A DNA stretch of 64,000 bases from contig NZ_JACYXM010000004.1 of the NCBI RefSeq assembly GCF_014843005.1, forward strand, positions 520,471 through 584,470, written 5' to 3'. Source of the stretch: Rhodanobacter sp. DHG33. GTDB taxonomy: Bacteria > Pseudomonadota > Gammaproteobacteria > Xanthomonadales > Rhodanobacteraceae. Positions 52,559-62,998 of this stretch are shown here, in pieces. The notes below the pieces were generated by a model. The model searched no databases. It saw only the letters and a program-made list of their open reading frames with translations, and was not told where the DNA came from. Position numbers and translations under genes: made by a program. Positions within the stretch are counted from its first letter, which is position 1; every line of letters begins with the position of its first letter.

Positions 52559-53881
52559 CTAGTTGCGACGGAGATTGGCCTTCTTGAGCAAACTTTCGTA
52601 CTGGTGGCTGACCAGGTGCGCCTGCACCTGCGAGGTGAAGTCCATCACCACGACCACCACGATCAGCAGCGACGTGCCACCGAAGTAGAACGGCACATGC
52701 CAGAACTTCTGCATGAACGACGGCACCAGACAGACCAGCACCAGGTACAGCGCGCCCACACCGGTCAGGCGGGTGATCACGCCGTCGATGTAGCCGGCCG
52801 TGGCGCGGCCCGGACGGATGCCCGGGATCAGCGCGCCGGAGCGCTTCAGGTTGTCCGCCGTCTCTTCCGAGTTGAACACGATGGCGGTGTAGAAGAACGC
52901 AAAACCGATCACCAGCACCGCATAGACGATGGCCCACAGCGGCTCGCCCGGGCTCAGCGCCTGGGTCAGGTCCTGCAGCCAGCGCGACTGATGGCCGGCG
53001 CCGAACCAGCTCACGGCCGTCGCCGGGAACATCAGCAGGCTGGACGCGAAGATCGGCGGAATCACGCCCGACATGTTGATCTTCAGCGGCAGGCTGGAGC
53101 TCTGGTTCTGGTAACCGCGCTGGCCACCGGAGCGGCGCGCATAGTTGATCGTGATCTTTCGTTGCGCGCGCTCCATGAACACGCAGAACGCCGTGACGCC
53201 GAGCACGATCGCAAACACCACCAACAGCATCAGCACCGAGAGCTCGCCATTGCTGGACATGCCCAGGGTATGCACCACCGCGCCCGGCAGGCCTGCGACG
53301 ATACCCGCGAAGATCAGCAGCGAAATGCCGTTGCCGATGCCGCGCTCGGTCATCTGCTCGCCCAGCCACATCAGGAACATGGTGCCGGCCGTCAGGCCCA
53401 CCACCGAAGCGAGCACAAAGCCGAAGCCCGGGGTGTAGACCACCGGCGCACCGCCCGCCGCGACCTGCTTCTGCAGCGCCACCGCGATGCCGAAGGACTG
53501 GAACAGCGCCAGGCCCACGGTGCCGATGCGGGTGTACATCGTCATCCGGCGCTTGCCAGACTCGCCTTCCTTGCGCAGCGCCTGCAGGCTCGGGACCACC
53601 GAGCCCATCATCTGGATCACGATGGACGCCGAGATGTACGGGACCACACCCAGCGCGAACACCGAGAAGCGCGCCAGCGCACCGCCCGAGAACATGTTGA
53701 ACATGTCCATCAGGCCGTTGCCGTTGACCAGGTTGGTCATCGCGTCGGGATTCACGCCCGGCACGGGAATGAACGAGCCGAGGCGGAACACCAGCAGCGC
53801 ACCGATCACGAAGAAGATGCGCTGACGGAGTTCGGTCAGCTTGCCGAGCTTGCCGAGTGCGCTGCCGTTGGCCTGGGCCAC
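52559..53881 (-). CDS. secY: Preprotein translocase subunit SecY
   Basis: A 440-residue ten-TM channel subunit. I chose the GTG at 53881 (VAQANGSALGKLGKLTELRQ), 4 bases after the rplO stop and with GGAG 7 bases upstream, because it matches the usual N-terminus; the open frame upstream belongs to rplO. SecY signatures include FIPVPGVNPDA near TM1 and RKITINYARRSG in the cytoplasmic loop. It forms the SecYEG pore. Confidence 0.97.
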   Translation of the reverse strand: MAQANGSALGKLGKLTELRQRIFFVIGALLVFRLGSFIPVPGVNPDAMTNLVNGNGLMDMFNMFSGGALARFSVFALGVVPYISASIVIQMMGSVVPSLQALRKEGESGKRRMTMYTRIGTVGLALFQSFGIAVALQKQVAAGGAPVVYTPGFGFVLASVVGLTAGTMFLMWLGEQMTERGIGNGISLLIFAGIVAGLPGAVVHTLGMSSNGELSVLMLLVVFAIVLGVTAFCVFMERAQRKITINYARRSGGQRGYQNQSSSLPLKINMSGVIPPIFASSLLMFPATAVSWFGAGHQSRWLQDLTQALSPGEPLWAIVYAVLVIGFAFFYTAIVFNSEETADNLKRSGALIPGIRPGRATAGYIDGVITRLTGVGALYLVLVCLVPSFMQKFWHVPFYFGGTSLLIVVVVVMDFTSQVQAHLVSHQYESLLKKANLRRN

Positions 53882-53885
53882 GCGA

Positions 53886-54317
53886 TTACTCCACGCTGCC
53901 GCCGGCTGCCTCGATGGCAGCCTTGGCACCAGCCGTGGCCAGCAGGCCCGACAGCTTCACTGCACGACCGATTTCGCCCTTCAGCACCACTTTGACCTTC
54001 TTGGCGCGGCTGTCGATTAGGCCAGCCTTGTGCAGCTCGATCGCGTCGATCACGTCGGCCTTGAGGCTGGCGAGCTGGTACAGGAACACCTGCTGGCTCT
54101 CGGCCTTCAGCTTGGAGCGGAAGCCGACCTTGGGCAGGCGACGCTGCAGCGGCATCTGGCCGCCCTCGAAGCCGTACTTGTGGGTGCCGCCGGCGCGGGC
54201 GTGCTGACCCTTGTGACCGCGGCCGGCCGTCTTGCCGAGGCCCGAGCCGATACCACGACCCACGCGCAGACGCGTCTTGCGCGAACCGGCGGCGGGCTTG
54301 ATGTCGTTGAGACGCAT
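53886..54317 (-). CDS. rplO: 50S ribosomal protein L15
   Basis: A 143-residue L15 with the Gly/Lys/Arg-rich start [20 protein letters not shown] and the [10 protein letters not shown] segment. It binds 23S rRNA late in assembly. It lies 2 bases after rpmD and just before the secY GTG. Confidence 0.98.
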   Translation of the reverse strand: MRLNDIKPAAGSRKTRLRVGRGIGSGLGKTAGRGHKGQHARAGGTHKYGFEGGQMPLQRRLPKVGFRSKLKAESQQVFLYQLASLKADVIDAIELHKAGLIDSRAKKVKVVLKGEIGRAVKLSGLLATAGAKAAIEAAGGSVE

Positions 54318-54319
54318 GA

Positions 54320-54517
54320 TTATTCCTCCACCTGAACCAGGTAGTAGACCGTGTTGATCAGACCGCGCACCTGCGGGCTGTCCTTCAGCTCGCGGACGTC
54401 GTTGGTCTTGTTCAGGCCCAGCGCCTTGACGCTGAGGCGATGCCGCGCCTGCACGCCGCGCAGGCCCTTCACCAAGCGCACGCGCACGGTGCCGGCGGTT
54501 TCGTTCTTCTTAGCCAT
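54320..54517 (-). CDS. rpmD: 50S ribosomal protein L30
   Basis: A 65-residue L30 starting [18 protein letters not shown]. The ATG at 54517 lies 8 bases inside the end of rpsE. A longer frame upstream is only rpsE shadow. Normal length for the bacterial short form. Confidence 0.96.
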   Translation of the reverse strand: MAKKNETAGTVRVRLVKGLRGVQARHRLSVKALGLNKTNDVRELKDSPQVRGLINTVYYLVQVEE

Positions 54518-55019
54518 TGCCCAGCACCTCTTCCACGGTCTTGCCACGCTTGGCGGCGATCTGCTTCGGCGAAGCGACAGCCTGGAGGCCCTTGATGGTG
54601 GCGCGCACCAGGTTGATCGGGTTGCGCGAACCGACGGCCTTGGCCAGCACGTTCTTCACGCCGACCACTTCCAGCACGGCGCGCATGGCACCGCCGGCGA
54701 TCACGCCGGTACCTTCGGAGGCCGGCTGCATGTAGACGCGGGCCGCACCGTGGTTGGCCTTGATGGCGTACCACAGGGTGCCGTTGTTCAGGTCGATGTT
54801 CACCATGTTGCGGCGGGCGCGCTCCATGGCCTTGGAGATGGCGACCGGCACTTCGCGCGCCTTGCCATAGCCGAAGCCAACCTTGCCCTCGCCGTCGCCG
54901 ACCACGGTCAGCGCGGTGAAGCTCATCTGGCGGCCACCCTTGACGGTCTTGGCCACGCGGTTCACGGCAATCAGCTTCTCGAGCAGGCCGTCTGAATTTT
55001 CACGATCAGTCGAAGACAT
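54510..55019 (-). CDS. rpsE: 30S ribosomal protein S5
   Basis: A 169-residue S5 with the double-stranded-RNA-binding N-domain ([20 protein letters not shown]) and the S5 C-domain. It is involved in decoding fidelity and mRNA helicase activity. The end overlaps rpmD by 8 bases; 131 bases separate it from rplR upstream. Confidence 0.98.
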   Translation of the reverse strand: MSSTDRENSDGLLEKLIAVNRVAKTVKGGRQMSFTALTVVGDGEGKVGFGYGKAREVPVAISKAMERARRNMVNIDLNNGTLWYAIKANHGAARVYMQPASEGTGVIAGGAMRAVLEVVGVKNVLAKAVGSRNPINLVRATIKGLQAVASPKQIAAKRGKTVEEVLGNG

Positions 55020-55122
55020 AGTCTTTTCCGTATGCCCGGATCATCCGGGACTTTTGCTTGCGGCTGGGCCGCTTGGAGTTGTTTTGGTCGATTCACGACA
55101 CGGCATCCATGCCGCGAAAGCT

Positions 55123-55143
55123 GCCCGGCCGTCCTGGCCGGGC
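55123..55143. repeat. GCCCGGCC/GGCCGGGC hairpin in the rplR-rpsE gap
   Basis: An 8-bp perfect stem with a 5-base loop directly after the rplR stop on the minus strand, without a T-run. The 131-bp gap also has CCCGGA/TCCGGG near 55,035. Probably an intercistronic stabilising or REP-like element. Confidence 0.55.
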
Positions 55144-55150
55144 TCTTCAA

Positions 55151-55504
55151 TCAGAACTTCAGGCCAGCTTCGCGGGCAGCGTCAGCCAACGCCTTGATGC
55201 GGCCGTGGAAGCGGAAGCCGGAGCGGTCGAACGCCACCGACTCCACGCCGGCAGCGAGCGCGCGCTCGGCGACAGCCTTGCCCACTGCAGCGGCGGCGGT
55301 CAGGTTCTTGGTGCCCTTCAGGCCCTCGGCGACCGACTTCTGCACGGTGGAGGCAGCGGCCACCACGTTGTCGCCGGAGGCGTCGAACACCTGGGCGTAA
55401 AGATGCTGGCCGGTGCGATGCACCGACAGGCGAGCTACGCCCAGCTTGCGGATGTGCGCGCGCGTGGACTTGGCACGGCGCAGGCGGGATTCGTTCTTGT
55501 TCAT
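55151..55504 (-). CDS. rplR: 50S ribosomal protein L18
   Basis: A 117-residue L18 ([20 protein letters not shown]) that binds 5S rRNA with L5 and L25. The conserved C-terminal [20 protein letters not shown] is present. Standard place between rplF and rpsE. Confidence 0.98.
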   Translation of the reverse strand: MNKNESRLRRAKSTRAHIRKLGVARLSVHRTGQHLYAQVFDASGDNVVAAASTVQKSVAEGLKGTKNLTAAAAVGKAVAERALAAGVESVAFDRSGFRFHGRIKALADAAREAGLKF

Positions 55505-55552
55505 CTGTCTGTTCCTCGAAAGCGGATCGGCTTGTGTGAGCGGTTAACTCAC

Positions 55553-56080
55553 TTACGCCTTCTTGGCTTCCTTCAGGGTGATCTTCTCGCCGGCATAGCG
55601 CACGCCCTTGCCCTTGTAGGGCTCCGGCGAACGGAAGGCGCGGATCTTGGCGGCTACCTGGCCCACCACCTGCTTGTCGGCACCCTTGATGAGGATTTCC
55701 GTCTGCGTGGGGGTTTCCAGGGTGATGCCCGCCGGAGCCTCGAACACCACCGGGTGCGAGAAGCCCAGGCTCAGGTTGAGCGCCTTGCCGGCCATGGACG
55801 CGCGGTAACCCACGCCGACCAGTTCCAGCTTGCGCTCGTAACCTTCGGACACGCCCTTGACCATGTTCGCCAGCAGCGCACGCGCCGTACCGCCGAACTT
55901 GTCGTCGGCGCCTTCGGCCAACTGGATGTTGACGGCTTCGCCGTCCACCTTGATCGAAACGCCGGGCAGCGCGTGGATGGACAGGGTCCCCTTCGGGCCC
56001 TTCACGGAAACGCCGTCGGCCGCAGCCTTCAGCTCCACGCCCTTCGGCAGGTTGATCGTCTTCTTGGCAACACGTGACAT
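55553..56080 (-). CDS. rplF: 50S ribosomal protein L6
   Basis: A 175-residue L6 from the ATG at 56080 ([16 protein letters not shown]). Two homologous beta-alpha domains are visible, and the C-terminal [20 protein letters not shown] is the family hallmark. It sits near the factor-binding region of the 50S subunit. It follows rpsH by 10 bases. Confidence 0.98.
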   Translation of the reverse strand: MSRVAKKTINLPKGVELKAAADGVSVKGPKGTLSIHALPGVSIKVDGEAVNIQLAEGADDKFGGTARALLANMVKGVSEGYERKLELVGVGYRASMAGKALNLSLGFSHPVVFEAPAGITLETPTQTEILIKGADKQVVGQVAAKIRAFRSPEPYKGKGVRYAGEKITLKEAKKA

Positions 56081-56090
56081 CGTCGGCTCC

Positions 56091-56486
56091 TTAAGCGACC
56101 TGGCCGATGACTTCGCCGCCCAGACCCTTGGCACGGGCCTGCGCGTCGGTCAGCAGACCGGCGGACGTCGAGATGATCGAGATGCCCAGACCACCGAGCA
56201 CCTTCGGCAATTCATCCTTGCCGCGGTAGATGCGCAGGCCGGAACGGCTGACGCGGGAAATGGAGTCGATGGCCGGACGGCCTTCGAAATACTTCAAGCG
56301 GATTTCGAGAACGGGCTTGCCTTCCGCCTGGGCGGTCTGCACGTCGAGAACGTAGCCTTCGTTCTTGAGAAGGTTGGCGATGGCCACCTTCAGCTTCGAC
56401 GACGGCATGCTCACCGTCTGCTTGCCCATCAGCTGGGCATTGCGGACACGCGTAAACATGTCGGCGATGGGATCAGTCATGCTCAT
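56091..56486 (-). CDS. rpsH: 30S ribosomal protein S8
   Basis: A 131-residue S8 ([20 protein letters not shown]) with the C-terminal [20 protein letters not shown]. In E. coli S8 represses the spc operon. The ATG at 56486 has AAGGA 8 bases upstream. A 220-bp gap with a probable promoter separates it from rpsN, which is unusual inside the spc operon. Confidence 0.98.
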   Translation of the reverse strand: MSMTDPIADMFTRVRNAQLMGKQTVSMPSSKLKVAIANLLKNEGYVLDVQTAQAEGKPVLEIRLKYFEGRPAIDSISRVSRSGLRIYRGKDELPKVLGGLGISIISTSAGLLTDAQARAKGLGGEVIGQVA

Positions 56487-56583
56487 GAAAACATCCTTCA
56501 GAGTGCACCGATATCCGATAAAACCGGAAATCTTCTAGATTGTGATGCCGACAAGGCGGCAGCCTGCGTTGCGCAGACCGACG

Positions 56584-56612
56584 ACTATAGCAGCTTTTTC
56601 CGGCTTTGCGAA
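56584..56612 (-). promoter_or_regulatory. Probable internal promoter ahead of rpsH
   Basis: On the minus strand TTCGCA (56607-56612) and TATAGT (56584-56589) with a 17-bp spacer form a good sigma-70 promoter about 100 bases before rpsH. It could raise expression of the distal spc/alpha genes. Confidence 0.55.
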
Positions 56613-56636
56613 TATCGGCGCGGGAATTGCGCCGAC

Positions 56637-56690
56637 GGCGGCAGCCTTGCAGGCCTGCCGCCGCATCGGGTCGGGCGGAATCGTCCGCCC
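56637..56690. repeat. Hairpins in the rpsN-rpsH gap
   Basis: GGCGGCAG/CTGCCGCC (56637-56662) and GGGCGGA/TCCGCCC (56673-56690) lie between the rpsN stop and the internal promoter. No T-run follows on the minus strand, so at most partial termination is expected. Confidence 0.6.
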
Positions 56691-56706
56691 TGCCCCAGTT
56701 TGGGTC

Positions 56707-57012
56707 TTACCAGCTGGCCTTGCGCAGGCCCGGCACGTCACCACGCATGGTGGCTTCGCGGAGCTTGTTGCGGCCGAGGTTGAACTTGGCGTACACGGCG
56801 CGCGGACGACCGGTCAGGGCGCAACGGGTGCGCTGACGGATCGGGCTGGCGTCGCGCGGCAGCTTCTGCAGCTTGCCCTGCGCATCCATCTTCTCCTCGT
56901 AGGAGGCGGTGGTGCTCAGCACGATCGCCTTCAGTTCGGCGCGCTTGGCGGCGTACTTCTTGACGAGCTTGGTCCGCTTGATGTCGCGGTTGACCATCGA
57001 GGTCTTTGCCAT
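56707..57012 (-). CDS. rpsN: 30S ribosomal protein S14
   Basis: A 101-residue S14 of the zinc-free (C-minus) long form: [20 protein letters not shown] with no CxxC pairs, and the family motif [20 protein letters not shown]. The ATG at 57012 is the first that fits the family; the longer frame is rplE shadow. Confidence 0.97.
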   Translation of the reverse strand: MAKTSMVNRDIKRTKLVKKYAAKRAELKAIVLSTTASYEEKMDAQGKLQKLPRDASPIRQRTRCALTGRPRAVYAKFNLGRNKLREATMRGDVPGLRKASW

Positions 57013-57046
57013 ATCTATTCTCTCGCGTCTATCAGTTACAGCGCGC

Positions 57047-57586
57047 TTAATTGCGGAAGGGGAAGCTGAAGGCTTCCAGCAGCGCCTTGGCCTCGGCGTC
57101 GGTCTTCGCGGTCGTGGTGATCGCGATGTCCATGCCACGCATCGCATCGACGGCGTCGAAGTCGATTTCCGGGAAGATGATCTGTTCCTTCACGCCGAAG
57201 TTGAAGTTGCCACGGCCGTCGAAGGCGCGGCCCGACACGCCGCGGAAGTCGCGGGTACGGGGCAGCGAGATGTTGATCAGGCGGTCCAGGAACTCGAACA
57301 TCTGGGCGCGGCGCAGGGTGACCTTGCAGCCGATCGGCCAGCCGTCGCGGATCTTGAACGAGGCCACGGAAACGCGCGCCTTGGTCGTGATCGGCTTCTG
57401 GCCCGAGATCTTCGCCATGTCGGCCACGGCGTTCTCGAGGATCTTCTTGTTGCCCGCGGCTTCGCCCACGCCCATGTTCAGCGTGATCTTGGTGATGCGG
57501 GGAACCTGCATCACGTTCTGGTAGCCGAACTTCTCGGTGAGCTTCGGCACTACCTGCTCTTTGTAAAACGTCTCAAGGCGCGTCAT
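57047..57586 (-). CDS. rplE: 50S ribosomal protein L5
   Basis: A 179-residue L5 ([20 protein letters not shown]) that binds 5S rRNA and contacts P-site tRNA. Conserved [20 protein letters not shown] is present near the C-terminus. It follows rplX by 11 bases. Confidence 0.98.
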   Translation of the reverse strand: MTRLETFYKEQVVPKLTEKFGYQNVMQVPRITKITLNMGVGEAAGNKKILENAVADMAKISGQKPITTKARVSVASFKIRDGWPIGCKVTLRRAQMFEFLDRLINISLPRTRDFRGVSGRAFDGRGNFNFGVKEQIIFPEIDFDAVDAMRGMDIAITTTAKTDAEAKALLEAFSFPFRN

Positions 57587-57597
57587 GTCATTAATCC

Positions 57598-57912
57598 TTA
57601 CGCGTCCACGACCTCGCCACTCGAACGGAACACGCGGACCTTGCGCCCATCATTGAGCGTCTTGGTGCCAACGCGTTCACCCTTGTTCGTGGCGGGGTTG
57701 AACAGCTGCACATTGGAGAGATGGATCGAGGCCTCGCGTTCGACGATGCCGCCGGCCTGGTTGGCCTGCGGATTCGGCTTGGTATGGCGCTTGATCAGGT
57801 TCACGTTGGAGACGAACACGCGCTCGCCTTCCACGCGCAGCACTTCGCCGCGCTGACCCTTGTTTTTGCCGGTGATCACGAGGACCTGATCACCCTTGCG
57901 GATACGGTTCAT
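57598..57912 (-). CDS. rplX: 50S ribosomal protein L24
   Basis: A 104-residue L24 with the KOW motif near the start ([20 protein letters not shown]) and [10 protein letters not shown]. It is an early 50S assembly initiator. Standard position between rplN and rplE. Confidence 0.98.
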   Translation of the reverse strand: MNRIRKGDQVLVITGKNKGQRGEVLRVEGERVFVSNVNLIKRHTKPNPQANQAGGIVEREASIHLSNVQLFNPATNKGERVGTKTLNDGRKVRVFRSSGEVVDA

Positions 57913-57926
57913 GTTCAGGACCTCGC

Positions 57927-58295
57927 TCAGAGCACTTCGGGCGCGAGCGAGACGATCTTCATGAACTTCTCGCTGCGCAGCTCGCGGGTGACCGGCCCGA
58001 AAATACGGGTGCCGATCGGCTCGAGCTTGTTGTTGAGGAGCACCGCTGCATTGCCGTCGAAACGGATCAGCGAGCCATCGGGACGACGCACACCCTTGGC
58101 GGTACGCACCACCACGGCGTTGTACACCTCGCCCTTCTTCACCTTGCCGCGCGGAATGGCATCCTTCACGGTGACCTTGATCACGTCACCGATCGCGGCG
58201 TAACGGCGCTTGGAGCCGCCGAGCACCTTGATGCACATCAGTTCCTTGGCACCGCTGTTGTCCGCCGCGGAGAGCGTGCTTTGCATCTGGATCAT
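57927..58295 (-). CDS. rplN: 50S ribosomal protein L14
   Basis: A 122-residue L14 ([20 protein letters not shown]) at the subunit interface. The signature [20 protein letters not shown] is present. Normal length; first ribosomal gene of the classical spc operon. Confidence 0.98.
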   Translation of the reverse strand: MIQMQSTLSAADNSGAKELMCIKVLGGSKRRYAAIGDVIKVTVKDAIPRGKVKKGEVYNAVVVRTAKGVRRPDGSLIRFDGNAAVLLNNKLEPIGTRIFGPVTRELRSEKFMKIVSLAPEVL

Positions 58296-58310
58296 GTCTG
58301 CACCCTCCTC

Positions 58311-58571
58311 TTAGACGACCGCGCGGGTGACGATTTCGACCACGCGGTGATGCTTGGTCTTGGACAGCGGACGGCATTCGGCGATGCGCACGAGGTCGCC
58401 CTCGTTCGCGCCGAGGTCGTCCTGCGCGTGCAGCTTGGTCGACCGGCGCACGATCTTGCCCAGCAGGCCGTGCTGCACCTGGCGCTCGATCAGGACGGTG
58501 ACCGTCTTGTCCATCTTGTTGCTGATGACGCGACCTTCGAGGGTACGCGCCTGCTTCTGGTTGTCGCTCAT
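58311..58571 (-). CDS. rpsQ: 30S ribosomal protein S17
   Basis: An 86-residue S17 with an OB fold ([20 protein letters not shown]) that binds the 5' domain of 16S rRNA. The motif [17 protein letters not shown] closes the fold. It is the last gene of the S10 operon and starts 12 bases after rpmC. Confidence 0.98.
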   Translation of the reverse strand: MSDNQKQARTLEGRVISNKMDKTVTVLIERQVQHGLLGKIVRRSTKLHAQDDLGANEGDLVRIAECRPLSKTKHHRVVEIVTRAVV

Positions 58572-58583
58572 ATCGGCGGTCCC

Positions 58584-58769
58584 TTACTTCTTGCCGCCGA
58601 GCACGAACTTCGTGCGGGCGATGTCGCGCCGGACGCGGCGCAGCTGATGCGGCTGATTGAGCTGGCCGGCACCCTTCTGCATGCGCAGATTGAACTGTTC
58701 CTTGCGCAGGTCCAGCAGGTGCTGATTGAGCTCTTCGGCCGACTTGGTGGTCAGATCTTTGATGGCCAT
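58584..58769 (-). CDS. rpmC: 50S ribosomal protein L29
   Basis: A 61-residue helical-hairpin L29 ([20 protein letters not shown]) located beside the exit tunnel, where SRP and trigger factor dock. Separated by one base from rplP. Confidence 0.97.
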   Translation of the reverse strand: MAIKDLTTKSAEELNQHLLDLRKEQFNLRMQKGAGQLNQPHQLRRVRRDIARTKFVLGGKK

Positions 58770-58770
58770 A

Positions 58771-59184
58771 TCACATCACCGCCCGGGTCACGAACTGGGT
58801 CTGCACCGAGAGCTTGGCGGCGGCCAGGCGGAACGCCTCGCGTGCCGAAACCTCGTCGATGCCCTCGATTTCATAAAGCATGCGGCCGGGCTGGATCGGG
58901 GCGACCCAGAACTCCACGCCACCCTTGCCGGCGCCCATACGCACTTCGATCGGCTTCTTGGTGATCGGCTTGTCCGGGAACACGCGGATCCACAGCTTGC
59001 CGCCACGCTTCACGAAGCGGGTGATGCAACGGCGGCCAGCCTCGATCTGGCGCGCGGTCAGCGCGCCATGGGTGGTCGCCTTCAGGCCGAATTCGCCGAA
59101 GCTGACGAGGTTGGCGCATTGCGCCAGACCGTCGTTACGGCCCTTGAACTGCTTGCGGTATTTGGTTCGCTTGGGTTGCAACAT
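58771..59184 (-). CDS. rplP: 50S ribosomal protein L16
   Basis: A 137-residue L16 ([20 protein letters not shown]) that organises the A-site region of the 50S subunit. The family segment [20 protein letters not shown] is present. It follows rpsC by 11 bases. Confidence 0.98.
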   Translation of the reverse strand: MLQPKRTKYRKQFKGRNDGLAQCANLVSFGEFGLKATTHGALTARQIEAGRRCITRFVKRGGKLWIRVFPDKPITKKPIEVRMGAGKGGVEFWVAPIQPGRMLYEIEGIDEVSAREAFRLAAAKLSVQTQFVTRAVM

Positions 59185-59195
59185 GGCAACTCTCC

Positions 59196-59960
59196 TTACT
59201 TCGCCGAGCGCTCGCGACGGCCTTCGCCATCACGATCACGACGCGGTTCGCGGTCACGACGGCCTTCGCCACCCTCGCGGCGCGACGACGGCGCCGGGGA
59301 CTCGTCCTTCGGCTCCTGGCCGATCTGGGTCACGTCGAAGATCTCGCCCTTGTAGACCCACACCTTGATGCCGATGATGCCGTACTGGGTCTTCGCCTCG
59401 GCGGTGCCGTAGTCGATGTCCGCACGCAGAGTGTGCAGCGGCACACGACCTTCGCGGGCCCACTCGGAGCGGGCGATCTCGGCGCCGTTCAGACGGCCGG
59501 ACACGTTGATCTTGATGCCCAGCGCGCCCAGGCGCATCGCATTGCCGACCGAGCGCTTCATCGCGCGGCGGAACATGATGCGGCGCTCGAGCTGCTGCGC
59601 GATCGACTCGGCCACCAGCTGGGCGTCCAGCTCGGGCTTGCGCACTTCATTGACGTTGATGTGCGTCGGGACGCCCATCAGGTCGCTGACTTCCTTGCGC
59701 AGCTTCTCGATATCCTCGCCCTTCTTGCCGATCACCACGCCCGGACGGGCGGTGTGGATCGTCACGCGCGCGGTCTTGGCCGGACGCTCGATCTGGATCT
59801 TCGAGATGCCGGCGGCAGCCAGCTTCTTCTTCAGCATCTCGCGGACCTTGATGTCCGCCACGAGATACTTCGCGTAGTCGCCCTTGTTGGCGTACCACTT
59901 GGCGTTCCAGTCCTTGGCGATGCCGAGGCGGATGCCGGTGGGATGAACTTTGTGACCCAT
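59196..59960 (-). CDS. rpsC: 30S ribosomal protein S3 with charged C-terminal tail
   Basis: A 254-residue S3 from the ATG at 59960 ([20 protein letters not shown]); an in-frame ATG 24 bases upstream would add an unconserved leader. The KH domain is seen in [18 protein letters not shown]. The C-terminal 40 residues form a repetitive Arg/Asp/Glu/Gly tail ([20 protein letters not shown]) longer than the E. coli end. Confidence 0.97.
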   Translation of the reverse strand: MGHKVHPTGIRLGIAKDWNAKWYANKGDYAKYLVADIKVREMLKKKLAAAGISKIQIERPAKTARVTIHTARPGVVIGKKGEDIEKLRKEVSDLMGVPTHINVNEVRKPELDAQLVAESIAQQLERRIMFRRAMKRSVGNAMRLGALGIKINVSGRLNGAEIARSEWAREGRVPLHTLRADIDYGTAEAKTQYGIIGIKVWVYKGEIFDVTQIGQEPKDESPAPSSRREGGEGRRDREPRRDRDGEGRRERSAK

Positions 59961-59973
59961 CGTCTTCTTCCTC

Positions 59974-60309
59974 TTACTCGCCAACGACCACGGTGATGTG
60001 GCTGGTGCGCTTCAGGATGCGGGAACCGCGGCCTTTGGCCCGGGCATACATGCGCTTCATCGCCGGACCTTCGTCCACGAAGATGCGCGAGACCTTCAGC
60101 TCGTCGACATCGGCGCCGAGATTGTTCTCGGCGTTGGCGACGGCCGACAGCAGCACCTTGCGGACAATGTGCGCGGCCTTCTTGTTGGTGAACTGGAGCA
60201 CGTCGCTGGCCCGGCCCACGGGCATGCCGCGGACCAGGTCTGCCACCAGGCGTGCCTTCTGCGCCGAGATGCGGGCGCTGCGCAGGATCGCTTTGGCTTC
60301 GGTGCTCAT
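59974..60309 (-). CDS. rplV: 50S ribosomal protein L22
   Basis: A 111-residue L22 whose extended loop ([20 protein letters not shown]) lines the exit tunnel and is a macrolide-resistance site. I used the ATG at 60309, which overlaps the rpsS stop by one base (TGATG); a GTG one codon earlier is possible. Confidence 0.97.
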   Translation of the reverse strand: MSTEAKAILRSARISAQKARLVADLVRGMPVGRASDVLQFTNKKAAHIVRKVLLSAVANAENNLGADVDELKVSRIFVDEGPAMKRMYARAKGRGSRILKRTSHITVVVGE

Positions 60310-60581
60310 CACTTGCCCTTCTTGTCGCCGACGTGGCCCTTGAAGGTGCGGGTCACCGCGAACTCGCCGAGCTTATGCCCGACCATGTTCTCGTTGACGA
60401 GCACCGGCACGTGCTGGCGGCCGTTGTGGATGGCGATGGTCAGGCCCACCATTTCGGGCAGGATCATCGAGCGGCGCGACCAGGTCTTGATCGGACGCTT
60501 GTTGTTGGCGGAAACCGCGGCTTCCACCTTCTTGGCGAGGTGAAGGTCGACGAACGGACCTTTCTTAAGAGAGCGTGGCAT
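60309..60581 (-). CDS. rpsS: 30S ribosomal protein S19
   Basis: A 90-residue S19 ([20 protein letters not shown]) in the 30S head, partner of S13. Conserved [18 protein letters not shown] is present. Follows rplB by 12 bases and is coupled to rplV. Confidence 0.98.
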   Translation of the reverse strand: MPRSLKKGPFVDLHLAKKVEAAVSANNKRPIKTWSRRSMILPEMVGLTIAIHNGRQHVPVLVNENMVGHKLGEFAVTRTFKGHVGDKKGK

Positions 60582-60593
60582 GTCGGGTTCCTG

Positions 60594-61415
60594 TTACTTG
60601 CGACGACGCACGATGAACTGCTGCGTGCGCTTGTTGTTGCGGGTCTTGTAACCCTTGGTCGGCGTACCCCACGGGCTGACCGGATGACGGCCACCGGAGG
60701 TACGGCCTTCACCACCGCCGTGCGGATGGTCGACCGGGTTCATGACGACGCCGCGAACGGTCGGACGGATGCCCTTCCAGCGCTTGGCGCCGGCCTTGCC
60801 GAGCTTCTTCAGGCTGTGCTCGCCGTTGCCGACTTCACCGATGGTGGCGCGGCATTCGACCGGCACGCGGCGCATTTCGCCGGAGCGCAGGCGCAGCGTG
60901 GCGTAGCCGGACTCGCGGGCCACCAGCTGCACCGAGGCGCCGGCGGAACGAGCGATCTGCGCGCCCTTGCCGGGCTTCATCTCGATGCAGTGGATCGTGG
61001 AACCCACCGGGATGCTGCGCAGCTGCAGGCAGTTGCCGACCTTGATCGGCGCGTCGTGGCCGGACAGCAGACGGTCGCCCACCTGCACACCCTTCGGCGC
61101 GATGATGTAGCGGCGCTCGCCGTCGGCGTAGCACAGCAGCGCGATGTGCGCGGTGCGGTTCGGATCGTATTCGATGCGCTCGACCTTGGCGGCAATGCCT
61201 TCCTTGTCGCGCTTGAAGTCGATGATGCGGTAAGCCTGCTTGTGACCGCCGCCGCGATGACGCGTGGTGATGCGACCGAAATGGTTGCGACCACCCGTCT
61301 TCGACTGGCTTTCGGTCAACGGCGCATAGGGAGCGCCCTTGTGCAGCCCCTCGGTGCGGACGCTGACAGCGTCACGACGACCCGGCGAGGTTGGCTTGTG
61401 ATTGATTAGTGCCAT
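60594..61415 (-). CDS. rplB: 50S ribosomal protein L2
   Basis: A 273-residue L2, one of the most conserved ribosomal proteins, needed for subunit association and peptidyl transfer. The C-terminal [20 protein letters not shown] carries the critical His. Standard length. Confidence 0.98.
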   Translation of the reverse strand: MALINHKPTSPGRRDAVSVRTEGLHKGAPYAPLTESQSKTGGRNHFGRITTRHRGGGHKQAYRIIDFKRDKEGIAAKVERIEYDPNRTAHIALLCYADGERRYIIAPKGVQVGDRLLSGHDAPIKVGNCLQLRSIPVGSTIHCIEMKPGKGAQIARSAGASVQLVARESGYATLRLRSGEMRRVPVECRATIGEVGNGEHSLKKLGKAGAKRWKGIRPTVRGVVMNPVDHPHGGGEGRTSGGRHPVSPWGTPTKGYKTRNNKRTQQFIVRRRK

Positions 61416-61432
61416 CTCGAGGAACTCCTGGC

Positions 61433-61726
61433 TCAGGCCTTGGCCGACACGTCGATGGTCTGGCCATCAGCGAGGCGCACGTAGGCCTTGCGCTTGCCCT
61501 GACGGCTACCGGCGCGGAAACGGAAGGACTTGGCCTTGCCCTTGCTGTTGACGAGGTTCACCTGCTCGACCTTGACGTCGAACATCTTCTCCACCGCCTC
61601 GCGGACATCGGCCTTGGTCGCCGTTGGGGCAACCACGAAAACGTACTGATTGTGCTCGCTGACGCGAGCCGACTTCTCGGAGATGTGCGGCGCGCGCAGC
61701 GTGTCGAGAATGCGTTCGTTGCTCAT
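61433..61726 (-). CDS. rplW: 50S ribosomal protein L23
   Basis: A 97-residue L23 from the ATG at 61726 ([20 protein letters not shown]), which overlaps the rplD stop (ATGA). L23 is the docking site for trigger factor and SRP at the tunnel exit. [20 protein letters not shown] is typical. Confidence 0.97.
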   Translation of the reverse strand: MSNERILDTLRAPHISEKSARVSEHNQYVFVVAPTATKADVREAVEKMFDVKVEQVNLVNSKGKAKSFRFRAGSRQGKRKAYVRLADGQTIDVSAKA

Positions 61727-62325
61727 GCCAGCCACTCCTCGATCTTCTTCACGGCGTCGACGGTCATGACGATATGGTCGGAACCGACCAGGCTGACCGG
61801 GTTCAGCGCCATCACGTCCAGCACGTGCAGGTAGGGGATGTTGCGAGCGGCCAGGTACAGCGCCTCGTTCGCATCCTCGGAGACCAGCAGCACGCGACCG
61901 GAAACCTCGAGCTCCTTGAGCTTGGCGATCATCGCCTTGGTCTTGGGCTGGTCGACGCCGAAGCCCTCGACCACCTTCAGACGACCCTGACGGTTCAGCT
62001 CGGAAAGGATCGAGCGGATCGCGACGCGGTAGGCCTTGCGGTTGACCTTCTGCTCGTAGCTGCGCGGCTTCGCGGCAAAGGTCACGCCACCGCCCACGAA
62101 GATCGGGGCACGGTAGTCGCCGTGACGGGCGCCGCCACCCTTCTGCTTCTTGAACTTCTTAGTGGTACCCGACAGCTCACCACGCGACAGCTGCGCCTTG
62201 GTACCGGCGCGACCGCCGGCCTGGTACGCAACCACCACCTGGTGGATCAGGGCTTGCTTGAACTCGCCGCCGAACACTTCGTCCGACACGCTGAGCGGCT
62301 TGGCGCCAATGACATTCAGTTCCAT
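61723..62325 (-). CDS. rplD: 50S ribosomal protein L4
   Basis: A 200-residue L4 from the ATG at 62325 ([20 protein letters not shown]). The tunnel loop [20 protein letters not shown] is present. In E. coli L4 autoregulates the S10 operon by attenuation in the leader, which is relevant to the hairpin at 63,422-63,458. Confidence 0.97.
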   Translation of the reverse strand: MELNVIGAKPLSVSDEVFGGEFKQALIHQVVVAYQAGGRAGTKAQLSRGELSGTTKKFKKQKGGGARHGDYRAPIFVGGGVTFAAKPRSYEQKVNRKAYRVAIRSILSELNRQGRLKVVEGFGVDQPKTKAMIAKLKELEVSGRVLLVSEDANEALYLAARNIPYLHVLDVMALNPVSLVGSDHIVMTVDAVKKIEEWLA

Positions 62326-62336
62326 GGCGTCTCTCC

Positions 62337-62978
62337 TCAACCCTTGGTGGTCGGACGGATGACGACGTCGCCGCCGGTCGCACCGGGGACAGCGCCCTTC
62401 ACCGCGATCAGGTGACGCTCGGCGTCGACCTTGACCACTTCCAGACCCTGCTGCGTGCGGTTCACCGCACCCATGTGGCCCGACATCTTCTTGCCCGGGA
62501 ACACGCGGCCCGGCGTCTGGCGCTGGCCGATCGAGCCCGGCGCGCGGTGCGACAGCGAGTTACCGTGCGTCGCGTCGCCCATCTTGAAGTTGTGGCGCTT
62601 GATGGTGCCCTGGAAGCCCTTGCCCTTCGAGACGCCGGCGACGTCGACGATCTGGCCGACCGAGAACACCTCGTCCGCCTTGATCTCCGCGCCCACGCTG
62701 TACTTGCCGAGGTCGTCGGCGGACACGCGGAACTCCCACAGGCCACGACCCGGCTCAACCTTGGCCTTGGCGTAATGGCCCTTCAGCGGCGCCGTCAGCA
62801 GGCTGGCGCGCTTCACGCCCGCCGCGACCTGCACCGCGCTGTAGCCATCGTTGTCTTCCGTCTTCAGCTGGGTGACGCGGTTCGGGGTCGCTTCAATCAG
62901 CGTCACCGGAATCGAGCGTCCGTCTTCAGTGAAGAGCCGGCTCATGCCGCACTTGCGGCCTACCAGTCCGATACTCAT
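62337..62978 (-). CDS. rplC: 50S ribosomal protein L3
   Basis: A 213-residue L3 from the ATG at 62978 ([20 protein letters not shown]) with AGGA 7 bases upstream. The loop [20 protein letters not shown], methylated on Gln in E. coli, reaches the peptidyl-transferase centre. An early assembly protein. Confidence 0.97.
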   Translation of the reverse strand: MSIGLVGRKCGMSRLFTEDGRSIPVTLIEATPNRVTQLKTEDNDGYSAVQVAAGVKRASLLTAPLKGHYAKAKVEPGRGLWEFRVSADDLGKYSVGAEIKADEVFSVGQIVDVAGVSKGKGFQGTIKRHNFKMGDATHGNSLSHRAPGSIGQRQTPGRVFPGKKMSGHMGAVNRTQQGLEVVKVDAERHLIAVKGAVPGATGGDVVIRPTTKG

Positions 62979-62998
62979 GTTCGTATCCTGTCTATCGC

